Shown here in pieces: positions 25,843 to 32,008 of a DNA stretch of 32,008 bases (within the stretch, counting starts at the first letter, position 1; each line of letters starts with the position of its first letter). The stretch spans positions 1-32,008 of the forward strand of contig JAZONR010000055.1 of the NCBI GenBank assembly GCA_045654645.1. The letters run 5' to 3'. The notes beneath the pieces are model-generated. The model was given only the letters and a program-made list of their open reading frames with translations. It was not told the DNA's origin and did not search any database. Source of the stretch: HGM04593 sp045654645 (GTDB taxonomy: Bacteria; Bacteroidota; Bacteroidia; Bacteroidales; Bacteroidaceae). The translations under genes were made by a program, and so were the position numbers.

Positions 25843-26967
25843 ATGTTCAAGAAAATATTACTTGCAGCAATATGCGCTGTTGTTTCTCTTGGGGCCGGTG
25901 CACAGGACATTTGCACAATTAACGGCAGTGTTGCCGGTGGTGGCGTGAAAAATGTTGCGCTCACCCGCACCGATTCTTTCGGTAACGAGGTTAATGTTGC
26001 AACGGCTAAAGTAAAGAGGGGAAAGTACAGTTTCAAGGTGAAACTTGCCAAGGATGAGCCGGTGATGCTCTATAACATAACAGGCTTGGGCGAGGGGAGT
26101 GTGGAGCTCTTTGTTGAGCCGGGCGTGGTAACGGTGAGCACTTCAGCTGTCTCTGCTGTTGAGCAAAGCCGTGTTACCGGCACACCCACAAATGGCACCT
26201 ATGCAGCCTATAAAGCTATATACACCAACGGCGAGGAGCGCATAAAGGCCAACACACCGGCTAATGCAACTGCTGCCGAGATTAAAAGGATTGAGGCAAA
26301 GGAGAATATCCTCACAAGGGCGCAGGCCATAAGATTTCTCATTGAAAACAATGCCTCTCCTGTGATGCCGCTTGAGGTGGAGCGCACACTCCTTTCACAG
26401 CTCAGCGAGGCCTATGCCGACCAAATGACAAAAGCAGTATCATCATCGCTGCACAGCCACCCCTATTATCTTTCGCTTCGCAACAAGGTGCTTGCAAACA
26501 ATTTGAAGGTTGGCAACGAGGTGCCCGATATTGCGCTTCCCTTGCTCGATGGCACGATGAAAAATCTTAAGGACTACCGTGGCAGATATGTTGTTCTGAA
26601 TTTCTGGGCTAATGGCTGCAGCAAGTCCGACTCTATGCTTGCCGAGTTGCAGAGCCTTTACGATATTCTCAAGAGCGACAGTGAGTTTGTTATAGTGAGC
26701 TTTGCGCTTGAGAACAGCATTGATATTTGGAAAGAGAGTGTTGCAGGCAAGAATATCAATCGCGAAGGTTGGGTAAATGCTTGCGACGGTGCCGGAGCGG
26801 CTTCAACAGCTGCAAAGTATTTTGGAGTGGAAAAGGCTCCCAAAATCATTCTTATAGAACCCGAGGGCCGTGCCGTAACGCTTGATATGGATATTGATGA
26901 ACTCATTATGCGAGTGGAACAAATCCTTTCGGGCGACCTCTACTACCTCGATGATGTGAAAGAGTAA
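25843..26967 (+). CDS. TlpA-like protein with degenerate active site (CSKS)
   Basis: 374 residues with a signal peptide (MFKKILLAAICAVVSLGAGAQ). The layout is the same as in the two upstream paralogues: a DUF4369-like domain (about 22-120, with LFVEPGVVTV), a helical linker (120-220) and a thioredoxin fold (about 225-374). The expected WASWCGPC motif reads WANGCSKS: Cys259 remains, but the resolving cysteine is Ser262 (codons 26617-26628), and the Trp and Pro of the motif are gone. The cis-Pro region (KAPKII) and overall fold signature are kept, so loss of disulfide exchange rather than loss of the protein is likely. It could be a binding or scaffold subunit, or act through a mixed disulfide on the single Cys. 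Last gene of the operon. Confidence 0.88.
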   Translation: MFKKILLAAICAVVSLGAGAQDICTINGSVAGGGVKNVALTRTDSFGNEVNVATAKVKRGKYSFKVKLAKDEPVMLYNITGLGEGSVELFVEPGVVTVSTSAVSAVEQSRVTGTPTNGTYAAYKAIYTNGEERIKANTPANATAAEIKRIEAKENILTRAQAIRFLIENNASPVMPLEVERTLLSQLSEAYADQMTKAVSSSLHSHPYYLSLRNKVLANNLKVGNEVPDIALPLLDGTMKNLKDYRGRYVVLNFWANGCSKSDSMLAELQSLYDILKSDSEFVIVSFALENSIDIWKESVAGKNINREGWVNACDGAGAASTAAKYFGVEKAPKIILIEPEGRAVTLDMDIDELIMRVEQILSGDLYYLDDVKE

Positions 26968-26977
26968 TCGCAGTATG

Positions 26978-27021
26978 AAAACAAATCATCCACCCTCGGC
27001 CGAGGGTGGATGATTTGTTTT
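26978..27021. terminator. Perfect 44-bp palindrome, bidirectional terminator
   Basis: The two 22-nt halves (26978-26999 and 27000-27021) are exact reverse complements, centred on GGCC. A GC-rich core (CACCCTCG) is flanked by ATCAT and then by TTTGTTTT on whichever strand is read. It lies 10 nt after the last gene of the SusC/SusD operon and about 60 nt after the cyclophilin stop, between convergent genes, so it can end both transcripts. Confidence 0.85.
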
Positions 27022-27081
27022 ATGGCAGTGGTGCAGGGCGTCGGCCGCTGCATTATCTCCTTTGTTGCTTCACAGCTGTTT

Positions 27082-27829
27082 TTACTCCTCTACAACGGTT
27101 ACCTCCATTGCAATGTCGCTCTTGGGGCGGTCGTTGGGCTGTGTCTCTGTGCTCTGTATTCTTTCAACGATATCAAGTCCTTCTATCACCTCGCCAAAGA
27201 CGGTATAACCACCATCAAGGAATGGTGTACCCCCCCAAGGTGGTATATGCCTCAACCTGTTCGGGTGTGAAGGTTGGTGCGCCCAGCTCCTTGCTCTTTT
27301 CCATAGCCTGCTTGCCCAGTTTCTCTTGCAGCGCCATAAGACCATCGCGGTCGCGGTTGCGACGCATATTCATAATCTCCTCGCGGTGCTCCATAGCAAG
27401 CGCATTGAAGATGTTCTGCTCCTGCTGCATCTTCAGCTGATGCTCAAGCTGCTTTAGCTCTGCAGCCTTGTATACCTTTCCCCACACAATGTAGAACTGG
27501 CTGCCGCTGCTCTCTTTCTTGGGGTTTACCTCATCGCCTAAACGCGCAGCGCTAAGCGCACCGCGTTTGTGGAAAAGCTTCTGCGGGTCTATCTCTGCCG
27601 GCAGTGTGTAGCTGGGGCCGCCGCTACCCAGGCTCTTGCCGGCGGGTGCTCCCTTGCTGTCGGGGTCTCCTCCCTGAATCATAAAATCCTTTATCACGCG
27701 GTGGAACAATGTGCCATTGAAATAACCTTCGGCTGCAAGCTTCAGGAAATTATCGCGGTGGATGGGTGTCTCATCATAAAGGCGCACTGTTATGTCGCCC
27801 AGTGTGGTTGAAATCTTTACTGTTGCCAT
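27082..27829 (-). CDS. Cyclophilin-type peptidyl-prolyl isomerase, broken by a 1-nt frameshift
   Basis: The N-terminal frame (27829 to 27215) holds MATVKISTTLGD, FHRVIKDFMIQGGD, GALSAAR and SSGSQFYIV; the cyclophilin catalytic Arg is residue 44 with Phe49 and Gln52. The frame then runs out as GGYTIP-stop after a run of seven C (27230-27236). The C-terminal frame (to 27082) continues the family pattern GGTPFLDGGYTVFGEVI and ends in VTVVEE. With one base fewer in the run, the gene gives an uninterrupted 248-residue product. Residues about 118-193 are a charged helical insertion, absent from minimal cyclophilins, between the two halves of the barrel. No signal peptide, so cytoplasmic. Whether the frameshift is real or a sequencing error cannot be told here. 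Confidence 0.9.
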
Positions 27830-28061
27830 TTTATCTCTCTTTAAAATATTTGTGCTCTGTTATATGCTTTTTACAGTGGATAGTGTCGTTGCTCAAAACA
27901 TTTCTAAAGTTAGGCATAATCATCAACCCTGCAAAATAATTGGATGATTATCTGAAAAAAGCTGCGGGAGCACCGGCATTGCAAAAGGCAACTACAGTGG
28001 TTGATAGGAGTGTTTGCGAGGGGTGGCATTGTTGCCGTTCCGCTCTTGCAAACCCCCAAAA
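27830..28061. other. Intergenic region between cyclophilin gene and repeat-flanked ATPase cassette
   Basis: Together with the first flanking repeat and the ATPase leader, this makes a 341-nt stretch without a gene. The left part should hold the minus-strand promoter of the cyclophilin gene; TAACTTTA on the minus strand at 27912-27905 is one mismatch from TAnnTTTG but lies far upstream, so I do not call it. At 28012-28053 an imperfect hairpin (GTTTGCGAGGG with CTCTTGCAAAC, two G-T wobbles) stands directly before the flanking repeat. No coding signal is convincing. Confidence 0.4.
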
Positions 28062-28126
28062 AAGTGGCGATAACCTGCGAAAGTTGCATTTTTTTATCAA
28101 CTTTCGCAGGTTATCGGGGTGTTTTT
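28062..28126 (+). repeat. 65-bp direct repeat, left copy, with 19-bp inverted arms
   Basis: Identical over 65 nt to 29616-29680 and in the same orientation. Inside, 28068-28086 and 28098-28116 are perfect 19-nt reverse complements around an 11-nt T-rich loop, giving a very stable hairpin. A-rich and T-rich tracts flank the stem, so it can act as an intrinsic terminator on either strand. The two copies bracket a single ATPase gene together with its promoter. Confidence 0.95.
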
Positions 28127-28139
28127 TGAAAATAAGTAA

Positions 28140-28147
28140 TATTTTTG
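28140..28147 (+). promoter_or_regulatory. Possible -7 element of the ATPase gene
   Basis: TATTTTTG followed by CAG matches the Bacteroidota -7 box and lies 23 nt before the ATG at 28171. No TTTG occurs at 19-21 nt spacing, as that interval falls in the right edge of the flanking repeat; a TTG at 28126-28128 is too close. If used, the promoter lies inside the repeat-bounded unit. Confidence 0.4.
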
Positions 28148-28170
28148 CAGTGGACAAAAAGTCGAAAACT

Positions 28171-29598
28171 ATGGGACAGGTTATAGTTGGAAGAAAAAAT
28201 GAAATAGCTCAGATAGAACAATATTATAAGTCGGGCAAAGCGGAATTTATTGCTGTATATGGAAGAAGGCGTGTTGGAAAGACATTTCTTATACGTCAGT
28301 ATTTCAAAAACCGCTTTGCGTTTGATATGACCGGTGTTATGGAGGGTAGTAAAGCAGAGCAGATGACCGCCTTTCATACAGCCCTTAAAACGTATGGATA
28401 CAAAGGCCCCAAAAATCAAAATTGGATTGATGCATTCTTTGCTTTAAGACAGTTGTTGGAATCGAAAATAGAAGAAGGCAAACGTTGTGTGGTTTTTATC
28501 GATGAACTTCCTTGTCTCGACACTCATAAGGCCGGTTTTGTTAATGCCCTCGGTCATTTCTGGAACAACTGGGCAAACTGGCAGTCCGAGATAATGTTGA
28601 TTGTATGTGGTTCTGCAACATCCTGGATGGTAAGGAATATTATCGACAATCACGGTGGACTTCACGACCGCATAACCCACGAGATGCATCTACATCCTTT
28701 CACTTTGAGCGAAGCAGAGGAGTTTTTCGAGAAGAATGGTTTTGTGTGGAACCGTTTAAGCATCATTCAAACATATATGGCAATTGGTGGTGTCCCCTAC
28801 TATATGAGCCTGTTCGATCGCAAGGACAGCCCTGCTACAGGATTGGACAGACTGTTCTTTAGCGAGAATGCTGAACTGAAAAAAGAGTACCGCAGGTTGT
28901 TCTCCTCACTGTTCAAGAATCCTCAGCCATATATTGAAATAATCTCTTTACTTGCAAAGCACCCCAAAGGACTGACGCGTGAAGAGATTGGCACAGCACT
29001 AAAGACAAGTAATAATGGCAAGCTGGGAGATATGCTCACAGACTTGGTCTATTGCGACTTTTTGCGCAAGTACAACGTCAGGGATAAAAAGATAAAATCA
29101 AACTCCGGCATTTACCAACTCATTGACTTCTATACAATCTTCTACAACTCTTTCGCTTCAAAGAGTATTGTAGAGGAGCATTATTGGACACGCAATGTAA
29201 ACACCCCCGGGGTAAATGCTTGGTACGGACTTGCATTTGAAAGGATTTGCAAAGCACATATGCAACAGATAAAAGAATCACTGGGCATTGCCAGTGTCTC
29301 TACCGAGTTCTATACCTGGAAAAGCAAGAAAACTGAAGATGGAGCACAAATAGACATTGTTATTGACAGAGCAGATAACACCATCAATATATGTGAGGTA
29401 AAGTATAGCGAGGACCTGTATAGTTTGGATAAAGATGAGTTTCTTAAAATACAGAATCGAATCAAGGCATTTAAGGAGGTTACAGAAACTCGTAGCAGTA
29501 TAATCCCAACAATGATAACCACATTTGGTATGAAAGAGGGAATGTACAGCGACCATATTATAGCAAAAATAGAGATGGACGATCTTTTTCGTTCCTGA
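28171..29598 (+). CDS. P-loop ATPase with C-terminal nuclease-like DUF234 domain
   Basis: 475 residues from the Met at 28171. The frame is open 77 codons upstream, but that stretch crosses the flanking hairpin and has no coding character. The N-terminal ATPase domain (about 1-235, PF01637-like) has Walker A GRRRVGKT (31-38) and Walker B VVFIDE (107-112). A winged-helix-like segment follows (about 270-330, KGLTREEIGTALKTSNNGKLGDML). The C-terminal DUF234 region (about 350-475) carries a PD-(D/E)XK-like pattern: Asp395 in AQIDIVIDR and Glu409-x-Lys411 in CEVKYS. The family is widespread in archaea and Bacteroidota, often in many copies, with no settled function. The gene is AT-richer than the operons to its left and is bracketed by identical repeats, suggesting transfer. 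Confidence 0.9.
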   Translation: MGQVIVGRKNEIAQIEQYYKSGKAEFIAVYGRRRVGKTFLIRQYFKNRFAFDMTGVMEGSKAEQMTAFHTALKTYGYKGPKNQNWIDAFFALRQLLESKIEEGKRCVVFIDELPCLDTHKAGFVNALGHFWNNWANWQSEIMLIVCGSATSWMVRNIIDNHGGLHDRITHEMHLHPFTLSEAEEFFEKNGFVWNRLSIIQTYMAIGGVPYYMSLFDRKDSPATGLDRLFFSENAELKKEYRRLFSSLFKNPQPYIEIISLLAKHPKGLTREEIGTALKTSNNGKLGDMLTDLVYCDFLRKYNVRDKKIKSNSGIYQLIDFYTIFYNSFASKSIVEEHYWTRNVNTPGVNAWYGLAFERICKAHMQQIKESLGIASVSTEFYTWKSKKTEDGAQIDIVIDRADNTINICEVKYSEDLYSLDKDEFLKIQNRIKAFKEVTETRSSIIPTMITTFGMKEGMYSDHIIAKIEMDDLFRS

Positions 29599-29615
29599 CT
29601 TGTAAACCCCAAAAG

Positions 29616-29680
29616 AAGTGGCGATAACCTGCGAAAGTTGCATTTTTTTATCAACTTTCGCAGGTTATCGGGGTGTTTTT
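29616..29680 (+). repeat. 65-bp direct repeat, right copy, with 19-bp inverted arms
   Basis: Exact copy of 28062-28126, beginning 17 nt after the ATPase stop codon. The arms are at 29622-29640 and 29652-29670. Similarity continues more weakly to the left (AAACCCC followed by an A-rich tract in both copies) and decays to the right after the T run. It can serve as the ATPase terminator on the plus strand. Confidence 0.95.
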
Positions 29681-29967
29681 GTTAAAGATAGCAATGTGTC
29701 GGCATTGGGTGTTGTGCCCTTTTGGGGGCAGTGATATAGATGTAGGCTCACTACTTTTAATCCCGCGCATTTGTCATATCTACCGTGGTGGGGATAATTT
29801 CAACAGGCGTTTTAGAGCCCCTTGTCGCATCGCCCGCAACACTGTTTTTTGTTTCGTTGAACCCCGGCTTTTGCAAACAGCACTGTTCGTTGGTCAATAC
29901 ATCGTTTTAGCCCTTGGTCTTTAGGCGTTTTGCTTAAATTCCAAAGGGTTACATTTGTGCGTAAAAG
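29681..29967. other. Non-coding stretch between the ATPase cassette and the surface-protein promoter
   Basis: Part of a 500-nt gap without a gene (29599-30098). An 83-codon open frame here (from 29673) has no recognisable product and begins inside the repeat. TACATTTG at 29950-29957 is a perfect -7 box, but the nearest TTTG is only 17 nt upstream (29929-29932), so it is at best a second, weaker promoter for the gene at 30099. I see nothing else. Confidence 0.4.
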
Positions 29968-29999
29968 TTTGGTTAATAAACATTAAAGTAGTACCTTTG
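29968..29999 (+). promoter_or_regulatory. Canonical promoter of the surface-protein gene
   Basis: TTTG (29968-29971), 20 nt, then TACCTTTG (29992-29999) is a full match to the Bacteroidota housekeeping promoter (-33 TTTG, -7 TAnnTTTG). Transcription should begin near 30006, giving an untranslated leader of about 93 nt that is AT-rich close to the start codon, a feature of strongly translated Bacteroidota mRNAs. Confidence 0.8.
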
Positions 30000-30098
30000 C
30001 AGCGATTTTTTCTGCAGCCCCCTTCTGTGTGGTGCTTCAATGAGTGGGAAAAGCTTTGTATTTGATTGAATATAAACAAATTATAAATCTATTTTATT

Positions 30099-31865
30099 AT
30101 GAAAAAATTTTTACTTTCAATTTTTGCTGTGATGCTGACAGTGCTCAGCGTTCAGGCGGAAGAGGTGAACGGAACAATCACCTTTAAAACAAGTGGTTCT
30201 GATAGTTCTTCTGCAGCCACTGCTGCCAATTTTGTATCTAATCAAGTAACTAACGACGGTGGCTTTACACTCTCTTGTACAGCAACAAATAATTGCTATA
30301 CAGGAAAAAGTGGTCTTAAGATGAGCTCAGGTTCAAAGAACGGTAGTTTTACTCTTAATTTAGGTGGTACTTACAATGTTAAGACTATAACAGTTAGCGC
30401 AGTCAAGTATGGTTCTGATGCAGGACAGGTTGCTGTAAATGGTGCTACAGCACAGTCTTTGTCTTCATCAACTGCGACTGATTATACATTTGCTGTAAAT
30501 TCTGAAATTAACCAGATAAAAGTTGATATGACAAAGCGTGGTTATATTGCAAGCATAACCATTGTTTATGAGGTTGCTGGCGAAGGCGGTGAAACTCCAG
30601 TAGTTGAGACTGTCGCAGCTCCTGTGATTTCTGCTGAAACTACAACATTCAATGAGGGCGAGAGCGTTTTTGTGTCAATAGCAACAGAGACACAGGATGC
30701 TGAGATCTATTATACTTTGGATGGCACAGATCCTTCTACTGAGAATGGCGAACTCTATGAGGGTGAGATTGAAATCACAGAAACAACAACAGTAAAGGCT
30801 ATTGCGGTTAAGGACGGTTGGAATAATAGCGAGGTTGCAGAGGCTAAATTTACAAAAACCGTTGTTATAGAGGGTGGTGTTGTCGATGTTCTTAATCTTG
30901 CATTGACTGGAGCAGAAGGCACAACATACTCATCTTGGAGTGGCAAGACTTCTAATTCTTCAGCGGTTTATGCAGGTCAGTCAGCCGGTGATAACAATGC
31001 TATTCAGTTGCGTTCAAAAAACAGTAATTCCGGTATTGTAACAACACAATCTGGTGGTAAGGTCAAGAAGATTTCTATTGATTGGAATTCTAATACTGAT
31101 GCAGCAAGAGAACTTTGGGTTTATGGCAAGAACACCGCATATACTGACCCAACAGAGTTGTACAACGCATCAACAGATGGTGATAGGTTGGCAAAAATTG
31201 CTTGCGGAACAACAGAGTTTGTAATCGAAGGCGATTATGAGTACATCGGCTTGCGTTCAGGAAGTGGTGCTATGTATTTGAACTCAATTGAGATTACTTG
31301 GGTTGAGGAGGAGGAAGAGCCTGCTACTGAGACTTGGTCTTCATTCTATGCAACTTTCCCTGTTGCTATTCCAGAGGGAGTTGAGGCATACATTGTAACA
31401 GCTGCAAATGCTGGTTATGTGACATTGACTCAGATTTACAATGCAGTTCCTGCAAACACTGGTGTAATTCTTAAGGGTGGTAGCATTGAAGCTACTTATT
31501 ATAATGGTGAGGTTGCAGAAGTTACAGGTAACTTGCTCCAGGGTACAATGACTAACACTTATATTAGCGAGGAGGCTTATGTTCTTGGTAAGGTTGATGG
31601 CGTGATTGGTCTCTACAAAGCTCTGATGACTGACGGTCAGTGGTTGAACAACGCTAATAAGGCCTACTTGCCTGCAAGCGTAGTTCCTGCAGGTGCAGCA
31701 ATGAGCGCAAGCCTCCGTTTCGACTTTGGTGGTACAACAGGTGTTGAGAATGTAGAGGTAGAGAACGTTGTTAAGACTATCTACGACCTCACAGGCCGCA
31801 AGGTTGAGACAATCAGCGCTCCCGGCATCTACATCATCAACGGTGTAAAGCGCGTAGTACGCTAA
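30099..31865 (+). CDS. Secreted modular surface protein with CHB_HEX_C-like domain and type IX-like sorting domain
   Basis: 588 residues with a signal peptide (MKKFLLSIFAVMLTVLSVQA). The modules, in order, are: a Ser/Thr-rich β-sandwich (about 24-155); a chitobiase/β-hexosaminidase C-terminal-like Ig domain (about 172-253, with AEIYYTLDGTDPS); a second β-sandwich (about 258-402) resembling the first in design; an acidic EEEEEP linker; a domain seen in many Bacteroidales surface proteins (about 411-550, IPEGVEAYIVTA and VPANTGVILKGG); and a C-terminal segment (about 560-588) TIYDLTGRKVE...GIYIINGVKRVV, the pattern of type A sorting signals of the type IX secretion system. No catalytic motif is seen; adhesin or carbohydrate-binding roles are possible. 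The third codon position is A/T-rich except near the C-terminus. Confidence 0.85.
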   Translation: MKKFLLSIFAVMLTVLSVQAEEVNGTITFKTSGSDSSSAATAANFVSNQVTNDGGFTLSCTATNNCYTGKSGLKMSSGSKNGSFTLNLGGTYNVKTITVSAVKYGSDAGQVAVNGATAQSLSSSTATDYTFAVNSEINQIKVDMTKRGYIASITIVYEVAGEGGETPVVETVAAPVISAETTTFNEGESVFVSIATETQDAEIYYTLDGTDPSTENGELYEGEIEITETTTVKAIAVKDGWNNSEVAEAKFTKTVVIEGGVVDVLNLALTGAEGTTYSSWSGKTSNSSAVYAGQSAGDNNAIQLRSKNSNSGIVTTQSGGKVKKISIDWNSNTDAARELWVYGKNTAYTDPTELYNASTDGDRLAKIACGTTEFVIEGDYEYIGLRSGSGAMYLNSIEITWVEEEEEPATETWSSFYATFPVAIPEGVEAYIVTAANAGYVTLTQIYNAVPANTGVILKGGSIEATYYNGEVAEVTGNLLQGTMTNTYISEEAYVLGKVDGVIGLYKALMTDGQWLNNANKAYLPASVVPAGAAMSASLRFDFGGTTGVENVEVENVVKTIYDLTGRKVETISAPGIYIINGVKRVVR

Positions 31866-31929
31866 AAATAAATTTTAGACATAAGAACAAAAGAACAAAA
31901 GATTAAGAATAAAGGTATGCAATGGAACA

Positions 31930-31996
31930 GATAAACAGATTAAACAAAACCGCTTGCAAATGAATTTGCAATCAGGCTTTTGGTAATCTGTTTATC
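31930..31996. repeat. Long nested inverted repeat at the right edge
   Basis: GATAAACAGATTA (31930-31942) and TAATCTGTTTATC (31984-31996) are perfect 13-nt arms. Inside them CAAAA/TTTTG can also pair, and TTGCAAAT/ATTTGCAA (31954-31961 and 31964-31971) forms an inner 8-bp hairpin. It lies about 65 nt after the surface-protein stop. It may be the transcript terminator, although no T run follows the outer stem, or a palindromic element continuing beyond the window. Confidence 0.6.
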
Positions 31997-32008
31997 CCAA
32001 TGTGCTGG

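Noticed and set aside
27940..28170. In-frame 77-codon upstream extension of the ATPase gene
   Set aside because: It runs through the flanking hairpin repeat, has no coding character, and would add residues before the normal family start MGQVIVGRKNEI.
29673..29924. 83-codon open frame right of the ATPase cassette
   Set aside because: Begins inside the repeat, has unusual composition (Cys/Arg/Leu-rich) and no known similarity.
1..32008. CRISPR arrays, tRNA/rRNA genes, transposases, phage genes
   Set aside because: Looked for and not seen: no regularly spaced repeats, no tRNA cloverleaf, no DDE or tyrosine/serine recombinase motifs among the products.

Overview
The window comes from a member of the phylum Bacteroidota, most likely order Bacteroidales (Prevotella-, Bacteroides- or Muribaculaceae-like; the family cannot be fixed from sequence alone). 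The evidence is a SusC/SusD outer-membrane pair with DUF4843 and PKD-like lipoproteins, an S46 dipeptidyl-peptidase, a GH95 fucosidase, a type IX-like C-terminal sorting domain, promoters of the Bacteroidota form TTTG/TTG - about 20 nt - TAnnTTTG, and few Shine-Dalgarno sequences. I see no rRNA, tRNA, CRISPR array, transposase or phage gene.

Layout. (1) 211-7558, minus strand, a tightly packed five-gene operon. In transcription order it holds an S46 peptidase with the Asp/Glu-specific (DPP11) signature, an AspT/YidE-type antiporter, an unknown 79-residue protein, a GH95 alpha-L-fucosidase and a DRGH-type nuclease. (2) 7674-14411, minus strand, a complete histidine-degradation operon ftcD-hutU-hutH-hutI, with a recognisable promoter at one end and an intrinsic terminator at the other. 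It converts histidine to glutamate through formiminoglutamate and tetrahydrofolate. (3) 14585-26967, plus strand, divergent from the hut operon: an eight-gene SusC/SusD import locus. It encodes a DUF4369-like protein without a thioredoxin domain, SusC (with an STN domain), SusD, a DUF4843 lipoprotein, a PKD-like lipoprotein, and three thioredoxin-fold proteins whose active sites read CGPC, CAPC and CSKS. It has no glycoside hydrolase and no sigma/anti-sigma pair. It ends at a perfect 44-bp palindrome that probably terminates both strands. (4) 27082-27829, minus strand: a cyclophilin gene broken by one extra base in a run of seven C. (5) 28062-29680: a MNS/DUF234-type ATPase-nuclease gene flanked by two identical 65-bp direct repeats, each a strong hairpin. 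It looks like an insulated, possibly mobile cassette and is the most unusual structure here. (6) 30099-31865, plus strand: a secreted modular surface protein with its own canonical promoter.

How they may work together (inference). Regions 1-3 look like an amino-acid and peptide scavenging neighbourhood: import of a non-glycan ligand by SusCD, periplasmic release of acidic dipeptides, acidic amino-acid exchange, and fermentation of histidine to glutamate. Regions 5 and 6 look like accessory DNA of different base composition.
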